Assembly (NCBI GenBank): GCA_903837025.1
Contig: CAILTC010000293.1
Span: 1 to 10,684 of the forward strand
From: an uncultured Bacteroidota bacterium
GTDB taxonomy: Bacteria; Bacteroidota; Bacteroidia; Flavobacteriales; Flavobacteriaceae
DNA length: 10,684 nucleotides
Direction: 5' to 3'
Part shown: in pieces, positions 1-7,280 of the stretch
Layout: the number at the start of each line of letters is the position of its first letter
Position numbering within the stretch: the stretch's first letter is position 1
The notes under the pieces: generated by a model
The model's input: only the letters and a program-made list of their open reading frames with translations
Told to the model about the DNA's origin: nothing
Database searches by the model: none
Program-made: the position numbers and the translations under genes

Positions 1-321
1 AGAAAATGGCTTGACTACATAAAGATTAGCACCTAAAGAAAGTCCTTTTTCGATGTCTTTTTCTTTGTTTTTTGCTGATAAGAAAATGACTTTGCAATGA
101 TTTAATCTTTCGTCTTTTTTTATTTGCTCCAATGTGGCAAATCCATCTACCATTGGCATCATTACGTCAAGAATTATAACATCCGGGAGCTGATTTTCCA
201 GAATATCCAAAGCTTCTTGTCCGTCACGGGCAATAAAAACTTCAAAATTGTTCTTTTTGAAGGTATATTCCAATGACATTAAAATGTTGGGCTCGTCATC
301 TACGATTAGAATTTTCTTCAT
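1..321 (-). CDS. Response regulator, receiver domain (3' part cut by window edge)
   Basis: The first 107 residues of a response regulator are present; the gene runs off the left edge. The receiver fold is complete in its key positions: acidic pair D8-D9 (ILIVDDEPNIL), phosphoacceptor D52 in IILDVMMP, the switch serine S82 in FLSAKN, and K104-P105 near the edge. ATG at 321 is the natural start because the receiver begins at residue 3. The gene starts 3 bp after the stop codon of the transporter-fused histidine kinase, so the two are almost certainly cotranscribed and form a cognate pair. Whether an output domain follows cannot be seen. The receiver looks like the CheY/OmpR type rather than a NarL/LuxR type that begins with DDHP, so a DNA-binding role should not be assumed. 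Phosphotransfer from the kinase is inferred from gene order only. Confidence 0.93.
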   Translation of the reverse strand, partial: MKKILIVDDEPNILMSLEYTFKKNNFEVFIARDGQEALDILENQLPDVIILDVMMPMVDGFATLEQIKKDERLNHCKVIFLSAKNKEKDIEKGLSLGANLYVVKPFS

Positions 322-324
322 TTT

Positions 325-3030
325 TTAATTATTTTCAGTTGTATTATAATTGGGTAAGGTAAATATAAAAGTGGCCCCGTTTTCTTCCGTGTTTTCAACC
401 CAAATTCGCCCTTTATGATGTTCTATAATTTGCTTACATATTGCTAATCCTAATCCGCTTCCGATTGGTTTTTTTACGTTTTGGTTTCGAGATTGATAGA
501 ATTTATCAAAAACAACTTCAAAATCTTCTTTCTTAATTCCTTTGCCATTATTGTAGATTTGAACTTTTATATCTTGTTTGTTTCCTTTGGTGCTAATGGT
601 AATCTGCCCGTCTGTTTCTGGGCAAAACTTTATAGCATTTGATAACAAATTATGCAAAACTTGAATAATGCGTTCTTCGTCATAAAAAGCTTTTATTTCC
701 TTTGATTTATCTTTAAAATCAATTGTAATATTTTTGTTTTTTATCAATTGGTTTAAAGATTCTAAAGTGTTGTTTATTGTTTTTGAAATGTTATTTCTCG
801 ACACATAAATTTTTTGTTTTCCTGTTTCAAATTTTTCCAAATCCAATATTTTGTCGATTAATCGATTTAAACGGTCCGATTCGGAGATGATATTTTTTAG
901 AAATTGTTGTCGCAATTCATCTGGAATATCTTGGTCATCATGAAGGATTTCGCTTGCGGCTCTAATGGCTGTAATAGGCGTTCTTAATTCATGGGTTACG
1001 GTGTCTAGAAATTCATCTTTTTGAAGATCTTTATTAATCAGTTCTTGGTTGGCATTTTTTAGCTGTTCCGATATTTTTTTTAATTCGTTTGATGTTTCTG
1101 TTAATTCTTTATTTACGATAATATTTTCTTTCGATTCTTCCAAGATTCTTAAAACTTCGGGTAACGAAATTTCATCTTCTTTAATTACGCTAGATATTAG
1201 TATTTTGGCGGAAGCCGTACCAATGTGTCCTGTTAATAAATTCTCGGCAAATTTTATAAATCGAGCATCGGCCATAGTTGTGTTTTTGTCGATATTGTAT
1301 TTTAATTTAAAGATCGATAAGGCTCTTTTTGTTCTTTCTTCGCCAAGAAAGCGCTGTAAAACTTTTTGAATGTCTGAGATGTAGGCAGTTCCTTTCCATA
1401 CAAAAGCGTCTTCGTGATTGGTGATGTATTTATCTATATCAACAAACATTTCGGCATAATTGCGTTCTCTATAATTTCCTTTGAAACTTACAGAAATAGC
1501 AAAATAGCTCATTGCATTGAAAAATATACTCCAGAAAAAGGCATGTGGAATGGGTTGTAAATAATCCAATCCAAAAAGTTGAAAAGGTTTCAATAAGCTT
1601 ATTCCCCACGGTCCTTCTTGAATAAATAAACTAGCCGATTTTGTTATACCAATTGCATAAGGAATCAATAGGGTGTAGAATGAGATTAAAAAACCAAGTA
1701 TAATTCCGATTGCTGCTCCTTTTTGAGATCCTCTTCGCCAAAACAAAGCACCAAAAAAGGAAGGGGCTAATTGTGCAATAACAACAAAAGAGACCAATCC
1801 AATAGAGACTAAGGAATAATCTAAAATGAAAATTCTATAAATGGCATACGCTATTATGATGAGTGAAAATATTCCTATTTTTCTGCTATTTAAGATGCGT
1901 TTACTGTTTTTTTCTGGAGATATGTTTTTAAGCGATCCAATAAAACCATAAGGAATTAATAGATTGTTGCTTAGCATGATTGATAAGGCAATAGACGAAA
2001 CTACAATCATTGATATTGCTGCCGAAAATCCTCCAAGAAAAACTAAAATGGTTAATAAATTGTTGTTGAAAAACTGTGGAATCAACAACGAATAGGTGTC
2101 GGAATTGAGTCCTTTTCCCTGAAAAAGGATGTTTCCTCCCCAAGCAATTGGGAATACAAAAATATTGAATAACAATAAATACAATGGAAACAACCAGGTA
2201 GCCGTTTTGATGTGTGACTCTTTGTTATTTTCTATAATTGCTGTGTGAAATTGCCTTGGCAAAAGAAAAATGGCAAACATTGAGAGGATGCAAAGAAAAT
2301 ACCAATTCATCCCATTTGTAATGCCACCTACAGTATTTTTTTTTGCAAAACCTTCAATGACAGAAGCCTTGGCGTAAATATCACCAAATCCATCATATAC
2401 AAAGTAAGTTACGTAAACGCCAATAATAAGAAAGAATACCAATTTCAGAATTGATTCCATGGCAACAGCAGTAACTATTCCGCGTCTTTTTTCAGAAGCA
2501 TCTACATATCTTGTGCCATAATAGGAAGCGAATAATGCCAATGCAAGGCATACGTAAGTGGTGGTGTCAGTGAATATATTCGAACTTGATTGTGTTTTTG
2601 TTACAATATGAAAAGTGTCGGATATAGATTTTAATTGTAATGAAATATAAGGAACAATCCCTACGATGCAAATTATCGTAACTAAGGCACCCAGAAATCT
2701 ACTGTTTCCGTAGCGTAGAGAGATAAAATCAGCAATGCTGGAGATTTTATTGACTCTTGAAATACGGATGATTTTTTTTAGTATAATCAACCAAGTAGGG
2801 GCAATTAATACGGGCCCTAAATAGATGGGCAAATAACTTAATCCTGAATTTGCGGCTAAACCAATACTCCCGTAATAAGTCCATGCGGTGCAATAAACCG
2901 CTAAAGAAAAGGAATATATATACGGATTGTTTGTCCATTTTGAATGGCTTCTTTTCTCAGCCCAATGGGCGATGTAAAAAAGAATAGATAAATAGATTCC
3001 CAAAATCGCTAAAAGACCAATGCTACTCAT
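325..3030 (-). CDS. Hybrid SLC5/SSS transporter - STAC - sensor histidine kinase (CbrA/CrbS-like)
   Basis: This 901-aa inner-membrane protein fuses a sodium/solute symporter domain to a histidine kinase. Residues about 5-515 hold a long series of hydrophobic helices with the SSS signature region SSIADFISLRYGNSRFLG (97-114). Residues about 570-635 match the STAC linker known from CbrA (LLTGHIGTASAKILISSV). A predicted coiled coil (about 635-670) leads to the DHp box TVTHELRTPI with phosphoacceptor H680. The ATPase domain is intact: N-box around N798, G1 NNGKGI (827-832), F-box FDKFYQ (841-846) and G2 GSGLGL (857-862). No PAS domain is visible, unlike CbrA. In relatives, CbrA and CrbS link carbon-source or acetate availability to gene expression; here the ligand is unknown. 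The start overlaps the upstream 64-aa gene by 8 bp, and a response regulator follows 3 bp downstream. Kinase assignment is certain; substrate and active transport are not. Confidence 0.95.
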   Translation of the reverse strand: MSSIGLLAILGIYLSILFYIAHWAEKRSHSKWTNNPYIYSFSLAVYCTAWTYYGSIGLAANSGLSYLPIYLGPVLIAPTWLIILKKIIRISRVNKISSIADFISLRYGNSRFLGALVTIICIVGIVPYISLQLKSISDTFHIVTKTQSSSNIFTDTTTYVCLALALFASYYGTRYVDASEKRRGIVTAVAMESILKLVFFLIIGVYVTYFVYDGFGDIYAKASVIEGFAKKNTVGGITNGMNWYFLCILSMFAIFLLPRQFHTAIIENNKESHIKTATWLFPLYLLLFNIFVFPIAWGGNILFQGKGLNSDTYSLLIPQFFNNNLLTILVFLGGFSAAISMIVVSSIALSIMLSNNLLIPYGFIGSLKNISPEKNSKRILNSRKIGIFSLIIIAYAIYRIFILDYSLVSIGLVSFVVIAQLAPSFFGALFWRRGSQKGAAIGIILGFLISFYTLLIPYAIGITKSASLFIQEGPWGISLLKPFQLFGLDYLQPIPHAFFWSIFFNAMSYFAISVSFKGNYRERNYAEMFVDIDKYITNHEDAFVWKGTAYISDIQKVLQRFLGEERTKRALSIFKLKYNIDKNTTMADARFIKFAENLLTGHIGTASAKILISSVIKEDEISLPEVLRILEESKENIIVNKELTETSNELKKISEQLKNANQELINKDLQKDEFLDTVTHELRTPITAIRAASEILHDDQDIPDELRQQFLKNIISESDRLNRLIDKILDLEKFETGKQKIYVSRNNISKTINNTLESLNQLIKNKNITIDFKDKSKEIKAFYDEERIIQVLHNLLSNAIKFCPETDGQITISTKGNKQDIKVQIYNNGKGIKKEDFEVVFDKFYQSRNQNVKKPIGSGLGLAICKQIIEHHKGRIWVENTEENGATFIFTLPNYNTTENN

Positions 3031-3217
3031 AATATTTTTTTATGATTAGAAAGGTAATACCAATGGAGAATAACCATGCCGAAAAGATGTAGATATAGAT
3101 AATAGGTAAACCTAAAAGAGGTTTAGAACTATCAAACAATAGCAAAAGCGGAAGATTCAACGCTAATAAAAGTAGCATTGAAAGGATTATCAGTTTTTGT
3201 TCGTGTCTTTTTTTCAT
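3023..3217 (-). CDS. 64-aa two-helix membrane protein coupled to the transporter-kinase
   Basis: This is a small membrane protein with a basic N-terminus (MKKRHEQK) and two hydrophobic helices at about residues 9-29 and 37-60, joined by a short loop with the pattern SKPLLGLPIIYIYIF and ending in a charged tail KKYYE. By eye the loop-to-helix pattern (P, GLP, aromatic residues, W) resembles the small partner proteins that accompany SSS transporters, such as DUF3311, but I cannot assign a family. Its stop codon lies inside the first codons of the histidine kinase gene (shared bases ATGAGTAG), which points to translational coupling. In Pseudomonas a short gene, cbrX, lies just upstream of and coupled to cbrA, so a similar arrangement is likely. 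A role as assembly or stability subunit of the sensor's transporter domain is inference. Confidence 0.85.
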   Translation of the reverse strand: MKKRHEQKLIILSMLLLLALNLPLLLLFDSSKPLLGLPIIYIYIFSAWLFSIGITFLIIKKYYE

Positions 3218-3225
3218 CTGGAAAT

Positions 3226-3268
3226 AAAATATACAATCTCTACAAAAAATGCAGAGATTGTTTATTTT
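3226..3268 (-). terminator. Imperfect hairpin between transporter and sensor genes
   Basis: The core arms CAATCTCT (3234-3241) and AGAGATTG (3253-3260) pair around an 11-nt loop. The pairing extends outward through AT base pairs to about 16 bp with one mismatch. Read on the minus strand, the hairpin is followed by a T-rich stretch that is interrupted by A and C. It sits after the stop of the 75-aa gene and just before the 64-aa gene. A partial terminator or processing site that lowers sensor expression relative to the transporter fits. The weak T-tract makes complete termination uncertain. Confidence 0.55.
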
Positions 3269-3283
3269 GAATTATAATTATAA

Positions 3284-3511
3284 TTAATTTTTAGATTCGT
3301 CATATTCTCCCATAAGGGCATAATATCCGAAAGTTCCTAATCCTATAACGATTAGCGGTGTAAGTACAAATAGGATAATGATACCAAATACTAAATCCTC
3401 TTGTTTTCCAGATGCGAATTTAGGCAACCCAAATTGGAAGATGCAAAAATAGGCGGCAGCTATTGCTAATGCTATCCAAACCATTCCTAAAGCTCTTTTT
3501 AATTGTTCCAT
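3284..3511 (-). CDS. 75-aa two-helix membrane protein following the MFS transporter
   Basis: This is a small protein with two hydrophobic segments at about residues 8-30 (LGMVWIALAIAAAYFCIFQF) and 41-67 (VFGIIILFVLTPLIVIGLG), followed by an acidic tail (GEYDESKN). It begins 12 bp after the stop of the MFS gene and is probably cotranslated in the same operon. I recall similar short proteins beside MFS transporters in Bacteroidota, possibly annotated as DUF6814, but that name is from memory and unverified. Conserved placement next to a transporter suggests an accessory subunit, in the way YjcH (DUF485) accompanies ActP. This is inference; no catalytic or binding motif is visible. A hairpin follows after its stop codon and separates it from the sensor genes. 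Confidence 0.85.
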   Translation of the reverse strand: MEQLKRALGMVWIALAIAAAYFCIFQFGLPKFASGKQEDLVFGIIILFVLTPLIVIGLGTFGYYALMGEYDESKN

Positions 3512-3523
3512 GTTATTAGTTTT

Positions 3524-5308
3524 TTAAACGTGAGTGTTTTTATTTTTATTTTTGATGTAAACCATTCCAACTAAGAAACATATAGCAGCAATGATTATTG
3601 GATACCAAAGACCTTCTAGATAAAACTCAGAATCTCCAGCGTTTTTGCCATTGATTACTAAGTAGGTTGAAATAGCAGGAAGTAGTCCTCCAAATATACC
3701 GTTACCAATGTGGTATGGTAATGACATCGAAGTATATCTAATTCTAGCAGGGAACATTTCTACTAAGAAAGCGGCGATTGGTCCGTAAACCATAGTTACA
3801 AATATAACCTGAATAAATACTAAGAATATTAATGACCATCTTGTTTCGTTGGTGATCATTTTTACTATTGCTACATTAGGTTTTGCGCTAATTCCATCTA
3901 TGTGAGATTTGTTTTTTGCTTCACCGCCTTTGAATTGATTTAATGCTAATGTTTTTAAAGTATCAACTTTCTCCGGTTTTTCTCCTTTTTTAAGGTCGTT
4001 TTTGATTTTAACAACGTTGTGAATAACAATTCCAGCTTTGTCTTTTGAGTCATATTTTATCCAATTTTCATTTTTTGCATTTGCTTTAGCGTCATAAGCA
4101 ACTTCTTTGGCTAAATACAAAGTGTCGGTTTTTGTAAAATGATATTTGGCACCGCTTGTGAATAATGAATCTGATTTTAAATCAACAAAAACTTTTGTTT
4201 TCTTGATGCTTGGATCTTTTTTGTCTGCTTCTGTTTTTATAGTTGCTACTTTAGTACCAATCACTTTGCAGCTGTCTAAAAGCATTGCGTTTCCGCCGGC
4301 TTTCATAGCTTTAACATCAGTAAGATTGTACATGCTTCTGTATATAGGTCGGTAACAAATAACAGCAATAAGCATACCGGCCATCATAATGTATTTTCTA
4401 CCCACTTTATCACTTAACCAACCGAAAAATACAAAAAATGGTGTTCCAAGAATCAAAGCAATTCCAAGTAAAGTATCAACTTGTGAAGAATCTACAGCCA
4501 TTACAGTTTTCATAAAACTCATGGCGTAAAATTGACCTGTGTACCAAACAACACCTTGTCCCATAGTTGCTCCGAATAAAGCCAACAAAACAAATTTGTA
4601 GTTGTAACGATTTCCAAAACTTTCTTTTAAAGGATTTGTACTTGTTTTCCCTTCGCTTTTGGCTTTGGCAAAAACAGGTGATTCATCCATATTTTTTCGA
4701 ATCAAATACGAAACCCCAACCATTATGATAGAAACCCAAAACGGTACTCTCCAACCCCAAAGGTCAAATTGTTCAGGAGTAAGTAAATTTCTTGTGGCTA
4801 GAATGACCATCAATGAAATGAATAAACCTACTGTTGCGGTAGTTTGTATCCAAGAAGTCCAATACCCTCTTTGTCCTACGGGAGCATGTTCGGCTACATA
4901 AGTTGCAGCGCCTCCATATTCTCCACCAAGAGCAAGACCTTGAAGCATTCTTAATAGCAAGACTAATAAAGGGGCAAAAAATCCAATGGTTTCGTAACTT
5001 GGAATACATCCAATGAGAAACGTGGCTCCACCCATTAGTAATAAAGTAACCATAAAGGTATATTTTCTACCAATTAAATCGCCTAATCTACCGAAGAAAA
5101 GAGCCCCGAATGGGCGAACTACAAATCCTACGGCAAAGGTGGCCAAGGTGGCTAAGAATGCTGCTGTTGGATTGTCAGCAGGGAAAAATTTAGTTGAAAT
5201 TACAACGGCTAAACTCCCGAAAATATAGAAATCATACCATTCGATCATTGTTCCCATTGAGGAGGCAGAAATTACTTTCCAGATGCCTTTTGTTGATTTT
5301 GTACTCAT
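3524..5308 (-). CDS. MFS transporter of the MHS (metabolite:H+ symporter) family with large extracytoplasmic insert
   Basis: This 594-aa, 12-helix secondary transporter resembles ProP, KgtP and ShiA. Family signatures are MGTMIEWYDFYIFGSLA (18-34) in helix 1, motif A GRLGDLIGRK (73-82), RMLQGLALGGEYGGA (120-134) around helix 4, and the second-half motif A GWLSDKVGRK (296-305). Usual family length is about 430-500 residues. The excess is a hydrophilic, lysine-rich insert at about 328-488, between helices 9 and 10. Counting helices from a cytoplasmic N-terminus places this loop in the periplasm. It contains beta-like stretches such as KTKVFVDLKSDSLF and FTKTDTLYLAKEV. The gene lies 28 bp after the porin and 12 bp before a small membrane protein. 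The substrate cannot be read from the sequence; carboxylates, proline or betaine are typical of the family. Confidence 0.93.
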   Translation of the reverse strand: MSTKSTKGIWKVISASSMGTMIEWYDFYIFGSLAVVISTKFFPADNPTAAFLATLATFAVGFVVRPFGALFFGRLGDLIGRKYTFMVTLLLMGGATFLIGCIPSYETIGFFAPLLVLLLRMLQGLALGGEYGGAATYVAEHAPVGQRGYWTSWIQTTATVGLFISLMVILATRNLLTPEQFDLWGWRVPFWVSIIMVGVSYLIRKNMDESPVFAKAKSEGKTSTNPLKESFGNRYNYKFVLLALFGATMGQGVVWYTGQFYAMSFMKTVMAVDSSQVDTLLGIALILGTPFFVFFGWLSDKVGRKYIMMAGMLIAVICYRPIYRSMYNLTDVKAMKAGGNAMLLDSCKVIGTKVATIKTEADKKDPSIKKTKVFVDLKSDSLFTSGAKYHFTKTDTLYLAKEVAYDAKANAKNENWIKYDSKDKAGIVIHNVVKIKNDLKKGEKPEKVDTLKTLALNQFKGGEAKNKSHIDGISAKPNVAIVKMITNETRWSLIFLVFIQVIFVTMVYGPIAAFLVEMFPARIRYTSMSLPYHIGNGIFGGLLPAISTYLVINGKNAGDSEFYLEGLWYPIIIAAICFLVGMVYIKNKNKNTHV

Positions 5309-5336
5309 AAAATGTGGTTTTTTGGTTTGTTAATTA

Positions 5337-6605
5337 TTAGAAGGTGTAGACACATGAAACCATGGTTCTGAAATTAGATACGTCTTTTTTGTTTGTAGTG
5401 GCTTTTCCGAATAAATCACCATCTCCCCATGTAGTAGCGGTGTATTCTAACTCTGGAGAAACTCTAAATTTATTTTTCTTGAAATCTATTCTTGCAGAAG
5501 TTCTCCATACATTATCAACGACTCTTGTTGCTGATAATCCTCTTCCGTATACTTGTGCTAAAGTACCAGCAGCAGTTCCTGCTCCATTGTTTTTTGTTGT
5601 GCCAAAGAAAATACCAGGCGCAATTGTTTTTCCGTTACTAGCGATATCAAGCCACATTGCGGTTGTTTTTGTAGGATCGTAAGATTGAATTCCTGCAACT
5701 GTGTTTCCGGTAAATCCACCAAGCATTACTAGGTTATTCAAGTTACCGCCAGAAATGCCATAAGCTTTAATGATGATGTCATCATTTGCATATTTTCCAT
5801 AAGCAAAAACAGATGAACTATTTAATTTTTCTGAAGATACTAGTTTTGGTGATCCGGCTATTGCTACGTTATCTGTAAGTGGTTGTAGTGATTTGTATTC
5901 AAAACCAGCCCCTAAAAATAAATTTTTCCCTTTGTATTGTAATTGGGCATTAATTGTTGGTAATGCACTATTTATTGTAGCTGCATTTGCAACTGTACCC
6001 GTAACAGCTGCGGAAGCAAATTCTCTTTCTTTGTATAAAGTGGCCGTTACAGATAGTTCTTTTGTAAAGGATTGTTTTAATTTAGCTTGAGTTGCCCATC
6101 CAAAAGGGTTAAATAGAATCCCTGTGTTAAAATTAGCTACACCAGGAAAACACTCTGGAATAAAAGTTGGGTACCATGTTTGCCCTAAAGTTAAGGATGT
6201 TTTAGACCAGTCCATATTTACATAAGCGTGACGCAAACGAAGCATTCCTATAGATGACCCTTCAATATTTCCATAAAAATCACCTTCAAGAGTTCCACTC
6301 ATTTTGGCTCCCCAAACATCAGGTCCTTTTACTTTTACACCAAGTCTAGAAGTTACAGCTAAAAAATTAGATTGGCTTACTGCATTTAGATCTTTACCAT
6401 TTGCGTCTTTTGCAACATCTAAAGGATAAAGATTTAACTGATCTTCTCGAGCCATTGCAGATTTACGAGAGTCAAAAATATAGTCTGTTCTTACAAAACC
6501 ATATACAGACACGCTGTAGTCATTTGCTGGGGTTGCTGGGGTGGTTTGGGAAAATCCATTTAGTGAAGCGAGGCCTGCTAAAAGTAATAAATAACTTTTT
6601 TTCAT
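5337..6605 (-). CDS. Outer-membrane porin, DcaP-like
   Basis: This 422-aa protein starts with a signal peptide (MKKSYLLLLAGLASLNGFSQ, cleavage probably near residue 20), followed by a T/P/A-rich linker and alternating beta-strand sequence. It ends in phenylalanine (VYTF), as outer-membrane barrels do. The segment LRLRHAYVNMDWSKTSLTLGQTWYPTF (about 122-148) matches the pattern of DcaP-like porins, where RHAY and LGQTW are characteristic. The barrel begins at YSVSVYGFVRTDYIFDSR. DcaP of Acinetobacter is a channel for dicarboxylates and related solutes, so uptake of a small organic acid is plausible but unproven here. It is the first gene of a minus-strand run with the MFS symporter 28 bp downstream, which suggests that the two move the same solute across the outer and inner membranes. 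The leader region carries a direct repeat. Confidence 0.88.
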   Translation of the reverse strand: MKKSYLLLLAGLASLNGFSQTTPATPANDYSVSVYGFVRTDYIFDSRKSAMAREDQLNLYPLDVAKDANGKDLNAVSQSNFLAVTSRLGVKVKGPDVWGAKMSGTLEGDFYGNIEGSSIGMLRLRHAYVNMDWSKTSLTLGQTWYPTFIPECFPGVANFNTGILFNPFGWATQAKLKQSFTKELSVTATLYKEREFASAAVTGTVANAATINSALPTINAQLQYKGKNLFLGAGFEYKSLQPLTDNVAIAGSPKLVSSEKLNSSSVFAYGKYANDDIIIKAYGISGGNLNNLVMLGGFTGNTVAGIQSYDPTKTTAMWLDIASNGKTIAPGIFFGTTKNNGAGTAAGTLAQVYGRGLSATRVVDNVWRTSARIDFKKNKFRVSPELEYTATTWGDGDLFGKATTNKKDVSNFRTMVSCVYTF

Positions 6606-6618
6606 AATAAATTAATTT

Positions 6619-6639
6619 TGGTTAGTGAAAATGGTTAGT
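6619..6639 (-). repeat. Two 8-bp direct repeats in the porin leader
   Basis: TGGTTAGT occurs at 6619-6626 and again at 6632-6639 (13-bp period). Read in the porin's direction this is ACTAACCA twice. The repeats lie 14-34 bp before the porin ATG and downstream of a loose -7-like element (TAGAATTTG on the minus strand, 6651-6659). This position would suit a repressor or leader-binding site. No protein can be assigned from the sequence. Confidence 0.4.
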
Positions 6640-6650
6640 TTCAACACTGC

Positions 6651-6659
6651 CAAATTCTA
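6651..6659 (-). promoter_or_regulatory. Candidate -7 element for the porin operon
   Basis: The minus strand reads TAGAATTTG, which resembles the Bacteroidota -7 box TAnnTTTG with one extra base between TA and TTTG. It is followed by GCAGTG, and initiation would fall about 40 bp before the porin start codon. No clear TTG -33 element is seen at the usual distance. This is the best promoter candidate in the 106-bp gap, but a weak one, so the operon may depend on an activator. Confidence 0.35.
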
Positions 6660-6675
6660 ATTTTTATTTGATAAA

Positions 6676-6695
6676 AAAAATAATTATATATTTTT
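6676..6695 (-). terminator. Possible AT-only terminator after the InsA-like gene
   Basis: Arms AAAAATA (6676-6682) and TATTTTT (6689-6695) could form a stem with a 6-nt loop. On the minus strand they run directly into a stretch of T residues. The stem contains only A-T pairs, so termination would be weak and read-through from the regulator-like gene into the porin operon is possible. Confidence 0.25.
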
Positions 6696-6711
6696 ATGTA
6701 AACCACTATAG

Positions 6712-7131
6712 CTAGTCTTTGAATCGCTCCCATTTTATCAACATAAACTTGTCGCCAAGTTCCGTTATTATCATACCAGCTCCTGATAATAAATCTTTAT
6801 TTTTTAAGTGTTCTACTAGTTCCAAATGATTGAATATCTTGTAGGTAGGGTGGTAATTGGCATGAGAAGGTTTCTTGATATTGAAGGTTTTTACCCAATT
6901 GCTAATAGTAACATGTGAAACCCCAATAATGCGTTCTATTTCGCGATAGCTCAGCCCTTCTAAATATAGTTGTAAAGCCTTGGTAACATAGTAATCATCA
7001 ATCTTTTTTCCAATTTTATTAACCGTAAAAAAATAGTTACATTTTTTGCATAAATACCTTTGTTTGCTATTGATAATGCCGCTTTTTGTGATGTGATTAC
7101 TTTGGCATTTTGGACAGGCTAAAATCTCCAT
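6712..7131 (-). CDS. IS1 InsA-like zinc-ribbon/HTH protein, probably a domesticated regulator
   Basis: This 139-aa protein is read from ATG at 7131 (MEILACPKCQ). An in-frame ATG at 7167 adds 12 residues (MLIYYIYAKFIY) that precede the conserved domain and overlap a promoter-like region, so the shorter form is preferred. A zinc ribbon has C6-x2-C9 and C28-x2-C31 (CPKC, YLCKKC). A helix-turn-helix follows at about 60-82 (GLSYREIERIIGVSHVTISNW). This is the layout of InsA, the DNA-binding partner of IS1 transposase, which is about 91 aa. The extra C-terminal part (about 95-139) has no match that I recognise. No InsB-like DDE reading frame or terminal inverted repeats are seen nearby. Its location 106 bp upstream of the porin on the same strand suggests that it regulates the transport locus; this is inference. 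A degenerate insertion-sequence remnant is the alternative, but the frame is intact. Confidence 0.8.
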   Translation of the reverse strand: MEILACPKCQSNHITKSGIINSKQRYLCKKCNYFFTVNKIGKKIDDYYVTKALQLYLEGLSYREIERIIGVSHVTISNWVKTFNIKKPSHANYHPTYKIFNHLELVEHLKNKDLLSGAGMIITELGDKFMLIKWERFKD

Positions 7132-7147
7132 ATATATAAATTTTGCA

Positions 7148-7155
7148 TAAATATA
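7148..7155 (-). promoter_or_regulatory. Candidate -7 element for the InsA-like gene
   Basis: The minus strand reads TATATTTA, a TAnnTTTG-like box with A in the last position, ending 16 bp before the chosen ATG at 7131. A promoter here would place the transcript start after the alternative ATG at 7167, which supports the shorter protein. Nearby, ATAAAT is repeated at 7136-7141 and 7147-7152. No good -33 TTG is seen. Confidence 0.3.
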
Positions 7156-7280
7156 GTAAATTAGCAATTATAAAAAACAGTATTTCATAAAAAAACAAAG
7201 AATTTTTTATTGAGTCCTTAATTTTATTGAAATAAAGATATGAATTCCTTTAAATAGTGTACTTATTGGATGACTATCTA

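Noticed and set aside
1049..1369. A 106-codon plus-strand frame inside the kinase gene
   Set aside because: It is antisense to the well-conserved STAC region of a certain gene and has no protein-like features.
5013..5228. Plus-strand frames inside the MFS and porin genes (also 4146-4355, 4659-4901, 5362-5682, 5893-6090, 6401-6607)
   Set aside because: All lie antisense to genes with clear family motifs and show no motifs or start signals of their own.
7132..7167. Longer start of the InsA-like protein (12 extra residues)
   Set aside because: The added residues are hydrophobic, precede the zinc ribbon and overlap a candidate promoter; ATG 7131 gives the family-like start.
6606..7167. A complete IS1-type insertion sequence
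   Set aside because: No InsB-like DDE frame, terminal inverted repeats or target duplication could be seen around the InsA-like gene.
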